DNA of 64,000 nt from an uncultured Prevotellaceae bacterium (GTDB lineage: Bacteria; Bacteroidota; Bacteroidia; Bacteroidales; Bacteroidaceae). The DNA is taken from assembly GCA_902784615.1 (NCBI GenBank), contig CACZVN010000004.1, positions 35,620 through 99,619 of the forward strand, given 5' to 3'. A program made the translations under genes and the position numbers. The notes under the pieces are model-generated. The model was given only the letters and a program-made list of their open reading frames with translations, was not told where the DNA came from and did no database searches. This document shows, one piece after another, positions 26,582-34,445 of this stretch. Positions within the stretch are counted from its first letter, which is position 1, and every line of letters begins with the position of its first letter.

Positions 26582-27901
26582 ATGAAGAAACTAATGACGG
26601 CACTGGAAACAGTGTTGCAGGCCCACTTTATGCCTGCGTTTTTAGTACAAATATGCCTCTTTGGCTTATTTTCGTGTGGGGATGATTATGTCGGTATTAT
26701 TAGTCCGGAGCCAATGCCGTCACCAGTTATAGACAGTACCCGCTTGTATTTATATACAGGTTTACCAGTCTGCTATATCACGACGCGTGATAGCGTAGAA
26801 ATCAAGTCGAGGGCTAAGTATGTGGAGGCTACTTTATGTATTGTCCAGAATGGACGGACTCTGTTTGAGGATACTTTACTCAGGATCAAAGGACGTGGGC
26901 AGGCTAGTTGGACATCTATGTTCCCCAAGCGTCCCTACAAACTGAAACTGAGTAGTAAGCATGAATTACTTGGGATGTCTGCAAACAAACATTTTGTCTT
27001 GCTTGCGAATTATACCGATAAATCGCTGATGAGAACAGCGATTGGCTTCAAGGTCGGAGAACTATTGGAGCGAGAATGGACTCCTCAAAGCCGTTTCGTG
27101 GAATTGGTACTGAATGGGGAACATCTGGGGAACTATCAACTGACGGAATCTGTGAGGGCAGGAAAGCATCGGATTAATGTTAGTTCTTCTGGTCTGATCT
27201 TGGAATACCTATATCCTGAAAGAGTGGTGGAGGAGCCTTTCTATTTCATAACGAAGAGTTTCCATTTAGGATATGGCTTTAAATATCCGGATGAGGATGT
27301 TATGACAGAGGAACGTGTAGAATATGCAGCAGACTTGATGGACCGGTTTGAACGGCAACTGACAGATTCCAATAGCGTAACAGGCTTTACCGACTTTATC
27401 GACTTGGAGTCTTGGGCGAAGTGGTACTATCACCTGAACATCCTCATGCAGAGGGAGTATAATATCTATTATGTGAAATATGACAATACGGACAATAGCA
27501 AGATCTGTCTTGGGCCACTCTGGGATTTTGAATGGAGTCTGGGAGTCGGATATGATGACGGGAAGGAGCGGCCCTCTAAGGATCATTACTTGGTGACGGA
27601 GAAGTATTTCAGGAAGTTGGTTGAGTCTCCGCTTTTCATGGCAGAAGTCGCAAAGATACATCGCCAATACGGGAAGCGAGTTAGAGAGGGAGTGCTGCGA
27701 TACTACGACAAACTCAGCGACTATCTCCGTAAATCTCAAGAGTTGAATTTCAAATGTTGGCCTATTCTGGATGAACGTATATCTGTCGGCGGTTATCCTC
27801 TTGGTTCATGGGAGAAGGAAGTTGCATGTGACCGGCAGTTTTTCATTGACCATTATGACTATCTGGATAACCTCTTAGTTCCATTATGCAGAGAGGATTA
27901 A
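26582..27901 (+). CDS. CotH-family lipoprotein (kinase-like fold)
   Basis: The protein has 439 residues from the ATG at 26582; a TTG two codons earlier is less likely. The lipobox is LFSC with Cys32. The CotH domain (about 60-430) shows LRIKGRGQASWTSMFPKRPY, LGMSANKHFVLLANYTDKSL, VELVLNGEHLGNYQLTESV and LGPLWDFEWSLG, the positions of the ATP/metal-binding motifs of spore-coat kinase H. Surface CotH proteins in Bacteroidota often occur near glycan-binding proteins. The 100-base gap before it contains two small hairpins (26509-26538 and about 26546-26557). GC is lower than in the flanking housekeeping genes. Confidence 0.85.
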   Translation: MKKLMTALETVLQAHFMPAFLVQICLFGLFSCGDDYVGIISPEPMPSPVIDSTRLYLYTGLPVCYITTRDSVEIKSRAKYVEATLCIVQNGRTLFEDTLLRIKGRGQASWTSMFPKRPYKLKLSSKHELLGMSANKHFVLLANYTDKSLMRTAIGFKVGELLEREWTPQSRFVELVLNGEHLGNYQLTESVRAGKHRINVSSSGLILEYLYPERVVEEPFYFITKSFHLGYGFKYPDEDVMTEERVEYAADLMDRFERQLTDSNSVTGFTDFIDLESWAKWYYHLNILMQREYNIYYVKYDNTDNSKICLGPLWDFEWSLGVGYDDGKERPSKDHYLVTEKYFRKLVESPLFMAEVAKIHRQYGKRVREGVLRYYDKLSDYLRKSQELNFKCWPILDERISVGGYPLGSWEKEVACDRQFFIDHYDYLDNLLVPLCRED

Positions 27902-27961
27902 ATAAAATGGGTATAAGCAATACTTTTCTGATAAAAAGTTGCTTATGTGTAACAATTTTGT

Positions 27962-27969
27962 TATTTTTG
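27962..27969 (+). promoter_or_regulatory. Promoter of the LRR gene at 28022
   Basis: TATTTTTG followed by CCCA, with TTG at 27940-27942 as a possible -33 box. The predicted leader is about 50 bases. Confidence 0.55.
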
Positions 27970-28021
27970 CCCACTGTTAGGGGTTGGTTTTTATCATCAT
28001 AACCGTCTTTATAATGAGAAA

Positions 28022-29602
28022 ATGGTAAAATATATGAAGCATTTAGTGATAGCATTCCTGCTGGCCCTGCTGCCGATGGTGGCTGAGGCCTACGATGTCA
28101 AGATTGATGGCATCTATTACAATCTGGTGAAGAAGGCAAATATCGCCGAGGTCGTTGAAGGCGACGAGCCATACGAGGGGGATGTGAATATTCCATCGAC
28201 GTTCACGTACGACGGGGTGGATTATGCGGTAACTGCTATCTCGGGCGGTATCTTCAGAATGACAAATATTACCTCTATCACGATTCCTGATGGCGTGAAG
28301 GAGATTGGTGAAGACGATTTTAAAGATTGCAAGTTGCTCAGGTCCGTCAAACTGCCAGAAGGGCTGAGAGCCATCAGGGATTATGCCTTTCAGGGTTGTT
28401 CAGAGTTGCAGAATATCAACTTTCCCCAGTCTCTGATACTGATTGCCCATTACACTTTTGAGGGTTGTTCATCGCTGACAACACTTGATCTTCCTGATGG
28501 AATGGAGGAGATTAACGACGGCGCGTTTAAGGATTGTAAAAGTGTGGTGTCCCTGCATATCCCCAACAGCATCAGTTTTATACCTACTGGGGCATTCATG
28601 GGTTGCAGCAGTCTGGAGAAAGTCGAGATACCAGAGAGCGTCGGGGAGATATGGTCTCGCGCTTTCTCTAATAGTGGGCTGAAAACGGTGAGCATTCCAG
28701 AGACTGTCAAGAGTATTGGCTTTGGTGCCTTTGAGGGTTGTAAACAATTAACTTCCGCTCGGCTTCCTGACAACCTGACTATGATTGCATGGCGACTGTT
28801 TAAGGGATGCACCAGTCTGAAAGAGGTTGCGATACCTCAGGGAGTGACCAGCATCGGACAAAGCGCTTTCGCGCAGACGAGGATTGTCTCTATCGACATC
28901 CCGTCGGGAGTGACAACGATAGGAGAATCAGCCTTCGAGGGATGCTCGCATCTGTCATCTGTCACTCTTCCAGAAGGGTTGGAAACACTTGAAGATGCCA
29001 CCTTTAAAGACTGTAAGGAACTCTCGTCCGTCAATTTCCCTACCAGTCTGCAATCGTTGAATGGTAGTGTCTTTGAGAATTGCGTATCCCTCAAAGACCT
29101 TGCGCTGAATGAGAATCTGCAAACGATCGGTTATCGCTGCTTCTCTGGATGCAAGGGCCTTCGGTCTGTGGTCATTCCCAACAGTGTAACCAGGATTTGC
29201 CAGGGTGCTTTCAATGAGTGTTCGTTTATGGAGACGCTGACGCTTGGCAGTGGTGTCAACTGGATAGAAGAGTGGGCTTTTTCGAATTGCAGGAGTCTTG
29301 TGGATGTCTATTGTCATGCTGCAGCGGTGCCAGTCACTTTCGACAACACGTTTGAAGGCTCCTATATCAGTTATACCGTCTTGCACGTGCCAGCCTCGGC
29401 GAAAGCAGATTACAGTGTAACTTCCCCCTGGAATCAGTTTGGAAGGATTGATGCTATCGGAGAGACGGCTATCAAGGATGTCAGGATAATCGAGGGTGAA
29501 TCAAGTGCTCCCTATTACGACCTCAATGGCATGCGCATATCCCAACCTCGCAAGGGCATCTACATCAAGAATGGCAAAAAAGTAGTCGTTAATAAATTAT
29601 AG
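28022..29602 (+). CDS. Secreted BspA-type LRR protein with C-terminal Prevotella-type tail
   Basis: The protein has 526 residues. The signal peptide ends near EAYDV (residue 24). The same N-terminal module as its neighbours (KIDGIYYNL to GDVNIPSTFTYDG) precedes about 17 LRR_5 repeats. The last 40 residues read IKDVRIIEG...YYDLNGMRIS..GIYIKNGKKVVV, a C-terminal tail frequent in Prevotella secreted proteins and comparable to type IX secretion or sorting tails; that link is inferred. An alternative start is the ATG four codons in (28034). It lacks a lipobox, unlike the LRR genes at 25251 and 29858, so its anchoring must differ. Confidence 0.87.
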   Translation: MVKYMKHLVIAFLLALLPMVAEAYDVKIDGIYYNLVKKANIAEVVEGDEPYEGDVNIPSTFTYDGVDYAVTAISGGIFRMTNITSITIPDGVKEIGEDDFKDCKLLRSVKLPEGLRAIRDYAFQGCSELQNINFPQSLILIAHYTFEGCSSLTTLDLPDGMEEINDGAFKDCKSVVSLHIPNSISFIPTGAFMGCSSLEKVEIPESVGEIWSRAFSNSGLKTVSIPETVKSIGFGAFEGCKQLTSARLPDNLTMIAWRLFKGCTSLKEVAIPQGVTSIGQSAFAQTRIVSIDIPSGVTTIGESAFEGCSHLSSVTLPEGLETLEDATFKDCKELSSVNFPTSLQSLNGSVFENCVSLKDLALNENLQTIGYRCFSGCKGLRSVVIPNSVTRICQGAFNECSFMETLTLGSGVNWIEEWAFSNCRSLVDVYCHAAAVPVTFDNTFEGSYISYTVLHVPASAKADYSVTSPWNQFGRIDAIGETAIKDVRIIEGESSAPYYDLNGMRISQPRKGIYIKNGKKVVVNKL

Positions 29603-29606
29603 AAGA

Positions 29607-29644
29607 ATCACGTCGTGTAGGTATGTACGCTGGAGCCTTGCGCC
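29607..29644 (-). pseudogene. Fragment of the ccsA 3' end
   Basis: The minus strand reads AQGSSVHTYTT followed by TGA, almost identical to the C-terminus AQDSSVHTYTT of CcsA encoded at 31145-31177. At DNA level 33 of 38 bases match 31144-31181 and all five differences are transitions. The match ends abruptly on both sides. It lies directly after the LRR gene 28022-29602, as the intact ccsA lies directly after the LRR gene 29858-31111. It is best explained as debris of a tandem duplication. Confidence 0.75.
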
Positions 29645-29764
29645 CTTACTCAATGGCTTATGGTGGTGTGATTTCTGCCTCATTATGACCGTATCTGCAT
29701 CTTTTTTAATATATTTGATGCAGAAAAAGCCGTTTTGATGCAGATAATTGAATTTTTTTTTGTG

Positions 29765-29772
29765 TATCTTTG
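29765..29772 (+). promoter_or_regulatory. Promoter of the LRR gene at 29858
   Basis: TATCTTTG followed by CACCC. The predicted leader of about 82 bases is long for this window. Confidence 0.65.
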
Positions 29773-29857
29773 CACCCAAAGGCGACATAATATGCTTGTC
29801 TCGTTTGTCGCTATAATAGAACATATGAACGATATCTGATAAAAAAATATTGAAAAA

Positions 29858-31111
29858 ATGAAACGCGTTGATTTAAAGAAAAAAAAGAAATCAATTCAAG
29901 TCATCTGGATAATTACACTATGCTTATGCTTGATGAATGCATGTTCGGATGGCGATGAAAATAGTCCAGGTGAGAAGAAAGAAGTGCCGAGGCCCCATCC
30001 TTACCAATATGATGTCAGGGTTGGCGGAATCTGCTATACATTGGTTCCAAAGGCAAGGGTTGCCAAAGTCTCACCAGGCGATGTGTATTATGCAGGTAAC
30101 ATTATTATTCCTTCAACGATAGAACACGAGGGAACTGTCTATCAGGTAGAAGAGATTTCAGACAGTGCATTTTGTGGCTGTAGAAATCTGACAGCCATAG
30201 TTATTCCTAACAGTGTTAAGCAGATTGGTCTGTGGACTTTCAAGGATTGTAGTGGCCTGAAGGATGTTTCTTTGCCAGAGGGACTTGAGAATATTCCAGT
30301 CCGTATGTTTGCAGGTTGTACTGCCTTGGAATCTATCGTCATTCCAGAAGGTCCGAAGAAGATGGGCGAGATGGCTTTTTTCTCTTGCACCTCCCTCAAA
30401 TCGGTTACTCTTCCCAATAGTATAGAAGAAATGGAGTGGAGAACGTTTGAGGGGTGCACGAATCTGGAATATGTGAAACTGTCGGAGTCGTTGCGTTATA
30501 TCAATATGGAGTGTTTCTCTCATTGTTCAAATCTATGCACGATAGATATCCCCAACAGCGTAACTTCCATCGGTAATAATGCCTTTGCATTCTGTACATC
30601 ATTAGTACAGTTGCCATTGCATGATTATATGACAGGCATATCGCCTCGGGCATTTTATAATTGTACCAGTCTGACTTCCATAACTATACCTTCAAGTATC
30701 CAGGATATAGGAGAACTCGCTTTTGGCGGTTGTAGTGGACTGACCACCGTAAACTGGTCGGCTATTAAAATAAACCCAGGCACTTTTGCGGATTGTACGT
30801 CTCTTTCTGAGTTTGTCATCCCAGAAGGTGTCAAGGAGATTCGTAGCGATGCGTTTGCCCGTTGCAAGAATCTTGCTCTTGTAAAGATACCGAGCAGTGT
30901 AGGCACTATCAGTTATAGGGCTTTCAGCGGGTGCGAGAATCTGAAGGATGTGTATTATGATCGTGAGAAACTCCCAGATTATTGTCCTGACAACATCTTT
31001 GAGAATGCCTATATCAACTATGCGACGTTACATGTGCCCGCCACTGCGATAGAGGAATTCCGTGCGACAGCACCTTGGAGTGAGTTCGGCAATATTGTGC
31101 CCATAGACTAA
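29858..31111 (+). CDS. BspA-type leucine-rich-repeat lipoprotein
   Basis: The protein has 417 residues. A basic N-terminus with seven lysines among its first twelve residues, a hydrophobic core and LMNAC (Cys29) form a probable lipoprotein signal. The shared module GGICYTLVPKARVA to GNIIIPSTIEHEG is followed by about 12 LRR_5 repeats (F.GC..L..V.IP.SV..I). It ends IVPID, like 25251-26480 (IVTLP), without the C-terminal tail found in 28022-29602. Likely surface-exposed binding protein. GC is lower than in the flanking genes. It sits between a ccsA tail fragment and the intact ccsA, suggesting it arrived by duplication. Confidence 0.87.
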   Translation: MKRVDLKKKKKSIQVIWIITLCLCLMNACSDGDENSPGEKKEVPRPHPYQYDVRVGGICYTLVPKARVAKVSPGDVYYAGNIIIPSTIEHEGTVYQVEEISDSAFCGCRNLTAIVIPNSVKQIGLWTFKDCSGLKDVSLPEGLENIPVRMFAGCTALESIVIPEGPKKMGEMAFFSCTSLKSVTLPNSIEEMEWRTFEGCTNLEYVKLSESLRYINMECFSHCSNLCTIDIPNSVTSIGNNAFAFCTSLVQLPLHDYMTGISPRAFYNCTSLTSITIPSSIQDIGELAFGGCSGLTTVNWSAIKINPGTFADCTSLSEFVIPEGVKEIRSDAFARCKNLALVKIPSSVGTISYRAFSGCENLKDVYYDREKLPDYCPDNIFENAYINYATLHVPATAIEEFRATAPWSEFGNIVPID

Positions 31112-31113
31112 AA

Positions 31114-31141
31114 GGGCACAATGTGCCCTGCTGTGATTTTT
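31114..31141 (+). terminator. Hairpin after the LRR gene
   Basis: GGGCAC (31114-31119) pairs with GTGCCC (31123-31128) around AAT, and a run of T (31137-31141) follows after 8 bases. It is 3 bases downstream of the stop. It is a modest terminator between convergent genes. Confidence 0.5.
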
Positions 31142-31144
31142 CTA

Positions 31145-31927
31145 TCACGTCGTGTAAGTGTGTACGCTGGAGTCTTGTGCTGAGGGCAGGTAATTGATGC
31201 CCCACCAGCACATCTGTAGGAGAATAAAGGCGAGGATGAGCACCCACAGGGCCAAACGGGGGTTGTGCTTCGGCAGCAGGCGGTAGTGGATATAGACCAG
31301 ATAGGCCAGCCATGTGATGGCCGCCCAGGTCTCCTTGGGATCCCACGACCAGTAGTGACCCCATGCCTCCTTCGCCCAGAGTGCACCAAAGAGCATGCCG
31401 ATGGTCATAAAGGCGAGACCGACATAGACGAGATTGTCGGTGATCTCAAACTCTTCATCAGTTGCCTCCTTCTTAAAGAACAAGAGGTATAATGCCATCA
31501 CCGCTGAGGCGCCCAACACGGCATAGGCGAACATATAGACAATCACGTGAGGAGCGAACCACGGACTCTGGAGGGCAGGCATCAGCGTCTTGGAATGGAT
31601 CTCCGGCTTGAAGAGGTTCACGCAGATGAACACCAGGGCCAATATGGTGGAGAACGAGAGTATCCACTTGTATCTCCAGCGGCTATACACGATGAGGCCC
31701 GCCAGCGGCAGGAAGAACGAATACCAGAGGCGCGTCTCTCCCATCGTCCTTAGTGGCGGACGCTCCAGCGAGATCCACATTGAGAGGATGAAGGCGAAGA
31801 ACACCAGCAGGCCGAGTGTCGTGGTGGTATAGGCCACCGTTGTCCTGTCCTTCCACGCCGCCCAGGCACCTATCGCCCACAGCACGACTGCTCCTATCGC
31901 AAAATAGATGAAATGCTCCCAGGTCAT
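31145..31927 (-). CDS. ccsA: Cytochrome c assembly protein CcsA/ResC
   Basis: The protein has 260 residues from the ATG at 31927, which overlaps the resB stop as ATGA; an upstream in-frame start inside resB is unlikely. About eight membrane helices and the haem-handling tryptophan-rich motif AWGHYWSWDPKETWAAITW are present. With ResB it forms the System II cytochrome c synthase, exporting haem and joining it to apocytochrome CXXCH sites outside the inner membrane. It is the last gene of the fur-led operon. Its 3' end is copied at 29607-29644. Confidence 0.9.
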   Translation of the reverse strand: MTWEHFIYFAIGAVVLWAIGAWAAWKDRTTVAYTTTTLGLLVFFAFILSMWISLERPPLRTMGETRLWYSFFLPLAGLIVYSRWRYKWILSFSTILALVFICVNLFKPEIHSKTLMPALQSPWFAPHVIVYMFAYAVLGASAVMALYLLFFKKEATDEEFEITDNLVYVGLAFMTIGMLFGALWAKEAWGHYWSWDPKETWAAITWLAYLVYIHYRLLPKHNPRLALWVLILAFILLQMCWWGINYLPSAQDSSVHTYTT

Positions 31928-32799
31928 ACGCGTTTCCTCCTTCCTCCAAGAATAAACATACACACGGCTCCTGCCAGCATCATGTAGATACCCGTATAGA
32001 CCAGTGGCAGCCACGGGTCGCTCACCAGTTCCAGAATCGAGATCTGGCTCTTGGCGCCCATCTGCGTGTCGTAGCCGTACTGGTAGATCTTCCAGCCATC
32101 CACCTCCACGGGTTTGTTCACATCAACGGTCGTCTGGATGCTTTTCCCCGACTTCGTCAGAACCTGAATCTCCGAGGCGAAGCGCTTGGGTGAACCGTCG
32201 TCGTATGTCTCCATGATAAACTGCTTCAGTTCGATGGCGAGTGGCATCTCGCGGACAGCCCCCTCCTGTGTCAGTGCCCGCCACTCAGACTCGCCGACTG
32301 TCGTGATCATCTTCAGGCGTTGCATGTCGGCATTGCCTAATGTGGCGGTGGTCATCGCCAGAAAAAGTCCCAGATGAGAAAGAAGTGAAAAGTGAAGAGT
32401 GAAGAGTGAAAAATTTGCTGCCGCCCACATCTTCACCTGTTTAAGAATCACCACACCGAGGATGACGGCCATATAGACATAGATCAGTACGAAGGGCCAG
32501 AACGCCAGCATGTTGTTCAGCCACGTGCCGTTGACTGTCTGCCTCGTCAGGCCCATGATGATCGTCAGGACAACGGCATAGACGAGTGTCGGGATGGCCG
32601 CCTGGTACGTGCCGATGAAACGGCAGGCATAGATCTTATTCCGCAACAGGAAGATGATGGCAATGATGGCCAGGAAACCCGCCAGCACAACGCCATTGGC
32701 AGGCCAGGCAAAGGTCTCCCACACCACAGGGCCGACGCTCAGTTCCAGCATCAGTCCTGCACAGATAAGGCCCCCTCCGATGAGAAAGCCCTCCTTCAT
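31924..32799 (-). CDS. resB: ResB-like cytochrome c biogenesis protein
   Basis: The protein has 291 residues from the ATG at 32799 (MKEGFLIGGGLICAGL). An ATG at 32820 would overlap the upstream gene by 11 bases. Membrane helices are near the N-terminus, and one (LGLFLAM) follows NFSLFTLHFSLL, which is encoded by a CTTTTCAC-type repeat. The periplasmic part is about 155-255 and includes GSPKRFASEIQVL and GWKIYQYGYDTQMG. A final helix precedes GGRRKRV. It partners CcsA; the two genes overlap by 4 bases. No cytochrome or nitrite-reductase gene is visible here. Confidence 0.82.
   Translation of the reverse strand: MKEGFLIGGGLICAGLMLELSVGPVVWETFAWPANGVVLAGFLAIIAIIFLLRNKIYACRFIGTYQAAIPTLVYAVVLTIIMGLTRQTVNGTWLNNMLAFWPFVLIYVYMAVILGVVILKQVKMWAAANFSLFTLHFSLLSHLGLFLAMTTATLGNADMQRLKMITTVGESEWRALTQEGAVREMPLAIELKQFIMETYDDGSPKRFASEIQVLTKSGKSIQTTVDVNKPVEVDGWKIYQYGYDTQMGAKSQISILELVSDPWLPLVYTGIYMMLAGAVCMFILGGRRKRV
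32383..32413 (-). repeat. CTTTTCAC-type simple repeat inside resB
   Basis: On the plus strand AAGTGAAAAGTGAAGAGTGA and its continuation form 7-8-base units. On the minus strand these encode NFSLFTLHFSLL within a membrane segment. It is the same family as 7831-7859 and 53107-53139. Confidence 0.7.
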
Positions 32800-32809
32800 T
32801 GTCCAAGGC

Positions 32810-33223
32810 TTAGTCCACATCTTTATTGATAAAGTCCTTGAAGGCTTCGTCGTATTCAGGGGAGTTGGCGAGGCGGCCGTTGACGAGGCAGACCAGTTCC
32901 ACGGTGGCGCGGAAGCAGAGTTGTTCGTCACTGGCACGATAGATGTCCTGATAGAACAGATACTTGAGCCCGTCTTTCTTGAGATTGAGGCGGGAGATGA
33001 ACTCATCATCGCAGCGCAGGGGCACTTTATACTGGAGTTTCATGCTGTGGACGACGGCGTCGATACCGCGCTGGTGCAGGTCGGCGAAACTGACGCCCAG
33101 ACTGCGGAGGAAGAGGTGACGGGTGTGCTCGGCGTAGTGCAGATAGTTGGCATTGTTGACGATGCCCTCGATGTCGCACTCGTAGTCGCGCACCTCCATA
33201 CGGGTTTCAAAGATGTATTTCAT
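32810..33223 (-). CDS. Acyl-CoA thioesterase, hot-dog fold (YbgC/4HBT type)
   Basis: The protein has 137 residues. The active-site wording DYECDIEGIVNNANYLHYAEHTRH is a version of the YbgC/4-hydroxybenzoyl-CoA thioesterase motif in which the usual Asp-x-x-Gly-x-Val reads Asp-x-Glu-Gly-Ile-Val. The rest is a single hot-dog domain. It hydrolyses acyl-CoA thioesters of unknown chain. It overlaps the HAD gene by ATGA and ends 10 bases before resB. Confidence 0.85.
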   Translation of the reverse strand: MKYIFETRMEVRDYECDIEGIVNNANYLHYAEHTRHLFLRSLGVSFADLHQRGIDAVVHSMKLQYKVPLRCDDEFISRLNLKKDGLKYLFYQDIYRASDEQLCFRATVELVCLVNGRLANSPEYDEAFKDFINKDVD

Positions 33224-33924
33224 GCTGTTTGGTAGTTTAGGATATGAAGAATCTCGTTGAAATGGGAGATTTTGATGAGTCGTTCGTGCTCAATATCTTC
33301 GAAGTGCTCCAGTTGCCAGGTGACATGGAAGGGAATATGGATGGCAGTGGCGCCGATGGTGAGGGCCGGGGCGATGTCGCTCTTCAGGGAGTTGCCGACC
33401 ATCAGCAGTTCGCAAGGCAGGATGCCTAAGTGCTCGCAGAGTTGTTGGAACTCCACCTCCGTCTTATTCGATGTGATCTCCACATGGGAGAAATACTTGG
33501 CCAGTCTGCTGCGGTGGAGTTTGTTCTCCTGATCCTGCAACTCTCCTTTCGTGAAGACCACCAGGCGGTAGGGATAGGCCTGCAGGCGCTGCAGGGTCTC
33601 CTCGACCTCAGGCAACGGGGTGGCTGGCAGGTGGAGCAGGCTCTTGCTATGGCTGAGCAGATCAGCCAGTTCCGCTGCTGACAGATGGTCGCCTCCCACG
33701 CGAAGGGCCGTCTCGATGATGGAGATGGTGAAGGCCTTACAGCCATAGCCGAGGTCGGCCATGTTACCGCTTTCCGTCTGGAACAGTTCTTTGGCGGGGT
33801 TTTCACAATAGGGCGCAATGAGTCGGTAGAGATGGTTCTCTACGGCCTCGAAGTGCGACTGGCAGTCCCAAAGGGTGTCGTCGGCATCGAAGGCAATGAC
33901 ACGGATATCACGCAGGTCGATCAT
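33220..33924 (-). CDS. HAD-family hydrolase
   Basis: The protein has 234 residues from the ATG at 33924. HAD motif I is IAFDADDTLWDC (nucleophile and acid-base Asp), motif II VVFTKGE, the Lys of motif III near SNKTEVEFQQL, and motif IV LLMVGNSLKSDIAPAL. A helical cap lies between motifs I and II. Such enzymes are phosphatases with varied small substrates. The start overlaps the fur stop (ATGA) and the stop overlaps the thioesterase start (ATGA). The substrate cannot be inferred. Confidence 0.88.
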   Translation of the reverse strand: MIDLRDIRVIAFDADDTLWDCQSHFEAVENHLYRLIAPYCENPAKELFQTESGNMADLGYGCKAFTISIIETALRVGGDHLSAAELADLLSHSKSLLHLPATPLPEVEETLQRLQAYPYRLVVFTKGELQDQENKLHRSRLAKYFSHVEITSNKTEVEFQQLCEHLGILPCELLMVGNSLKSDIAPALTIGATAIHIPFHVTWQLEHFEDIEHERLIKISHFNEILHILNYQTA

Positions 33925-34337
33925 TTGGCACAATGTGGGCAGACGCCTTTGAGCATATAGTTGGCAGAGTGGAGTTCAAAACCTTGCGGAAGATCGATCT
34001 CCGGCAGTTCCACCCCCTCCAGACAATAGGTTTGCTGGCATACCTCACAGAAGAAATGGGGGTGCTGGTCATCATCATGGTCATGGTCGTGACTGTGGCA
34101 GAGTTCGTACTTCGTGCCATCACCACTACCCTCGATGGCATGCACCAGATGATGCTCGCGGAAGAGGGTGAGGGCGCGGAACACGTTCGACTTGTCGATC
34201 GTGCCAATCCGGTGCTCCAGTTCTGCTAACGACTGGGGCAGCATGGAGGATGCCAGGGCCTTCATCACCACAATGCGGTTAGCCGTGGGTTTGATGTCGT
34301 GCTCTTCGAGCAGTCTGACATAGTTTGTTTCTTCCAT
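33921..34337 (-). CDS. Fur-family transcriptional regulator
   Basis: The protein has 138 residues from the ATG at 34337; the promoter at 34355-34362 excludes longer readings. The winged helix is about 1-80 (LLEEHDIKPTANRIVVMKAL, KSNVFRALTLFREHHLVHAI). A His/Asp-rich stretch HSHDHDHDDDQHPHFF, then CEVCQ and GVCPHCAK, give metal sites including a four-Cys zinc site. It may be Fur, PerR or Zur; these cannot be told apart here. It leads the operon HAD-thioesterase-resB-ccsA, which may link metal or haem status to cytochrome c assembly. Confidence 0.88.
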   Translation of the reverse strand: MEETNYVRLLEEHDIKPTANRIVVMKALASSMLPQSLAELEHRIGTIDKSNVFRALTLFREHHLVHAIEGSGDGTKYELCHSHDHDHDDDQHPHFFCEVCQQTYCLEGVELPEIDLPQGFELHSANYMLKGVCPHCAK

Positions 34338-34354
34338 TTTTTCTGTTTTGTCGG

Positions 34355-34362
34355 CAAAGATA
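34355..34362 (-). promoter_or_regulatory. fur operon promoter, -7 box
   Basis: On the minus strand this is TATCTTTG followed by CCG. The predicted leader is about 13 bases. It diverges from the AsmA promoter 44 bases away. Confidence 0.65.
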
Positions 34363-34405
34363 CTATATTTTTTGAAGAAAATGAAGGAGTTACAAAAAAA
34401 AAGTC

Positions 34406-34413
34406 TATATTTG
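34406..34413 (+). promoter_or_regulatory. Promoter of the AsmA-like gene
   Basis: TATATTTG followed by CAATC. The predicted leader before the GTG at 34446 is about 29 bases. Confidence 0.6.
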
Positions 34414-34445
34414 CAATCTGAATATGAACTAAAAACCGTTTTGTC

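Noticed and set aside
28469-28747. Minus-strand frames opposite the LRR genes
   Set aside because: Shadows of the regular LRR codon pattern; they recur opposite every LRR gene with the same bias.
25251-31111. CRISPR-like or minisatellite repeats in the LRR genes
   Set aside because: The periodicity of about 69 bp is the coding of 23-residue LRR_5 units; the DNA is diverged and there are no spacers. No CRISPR array was seen anywhere in the window.
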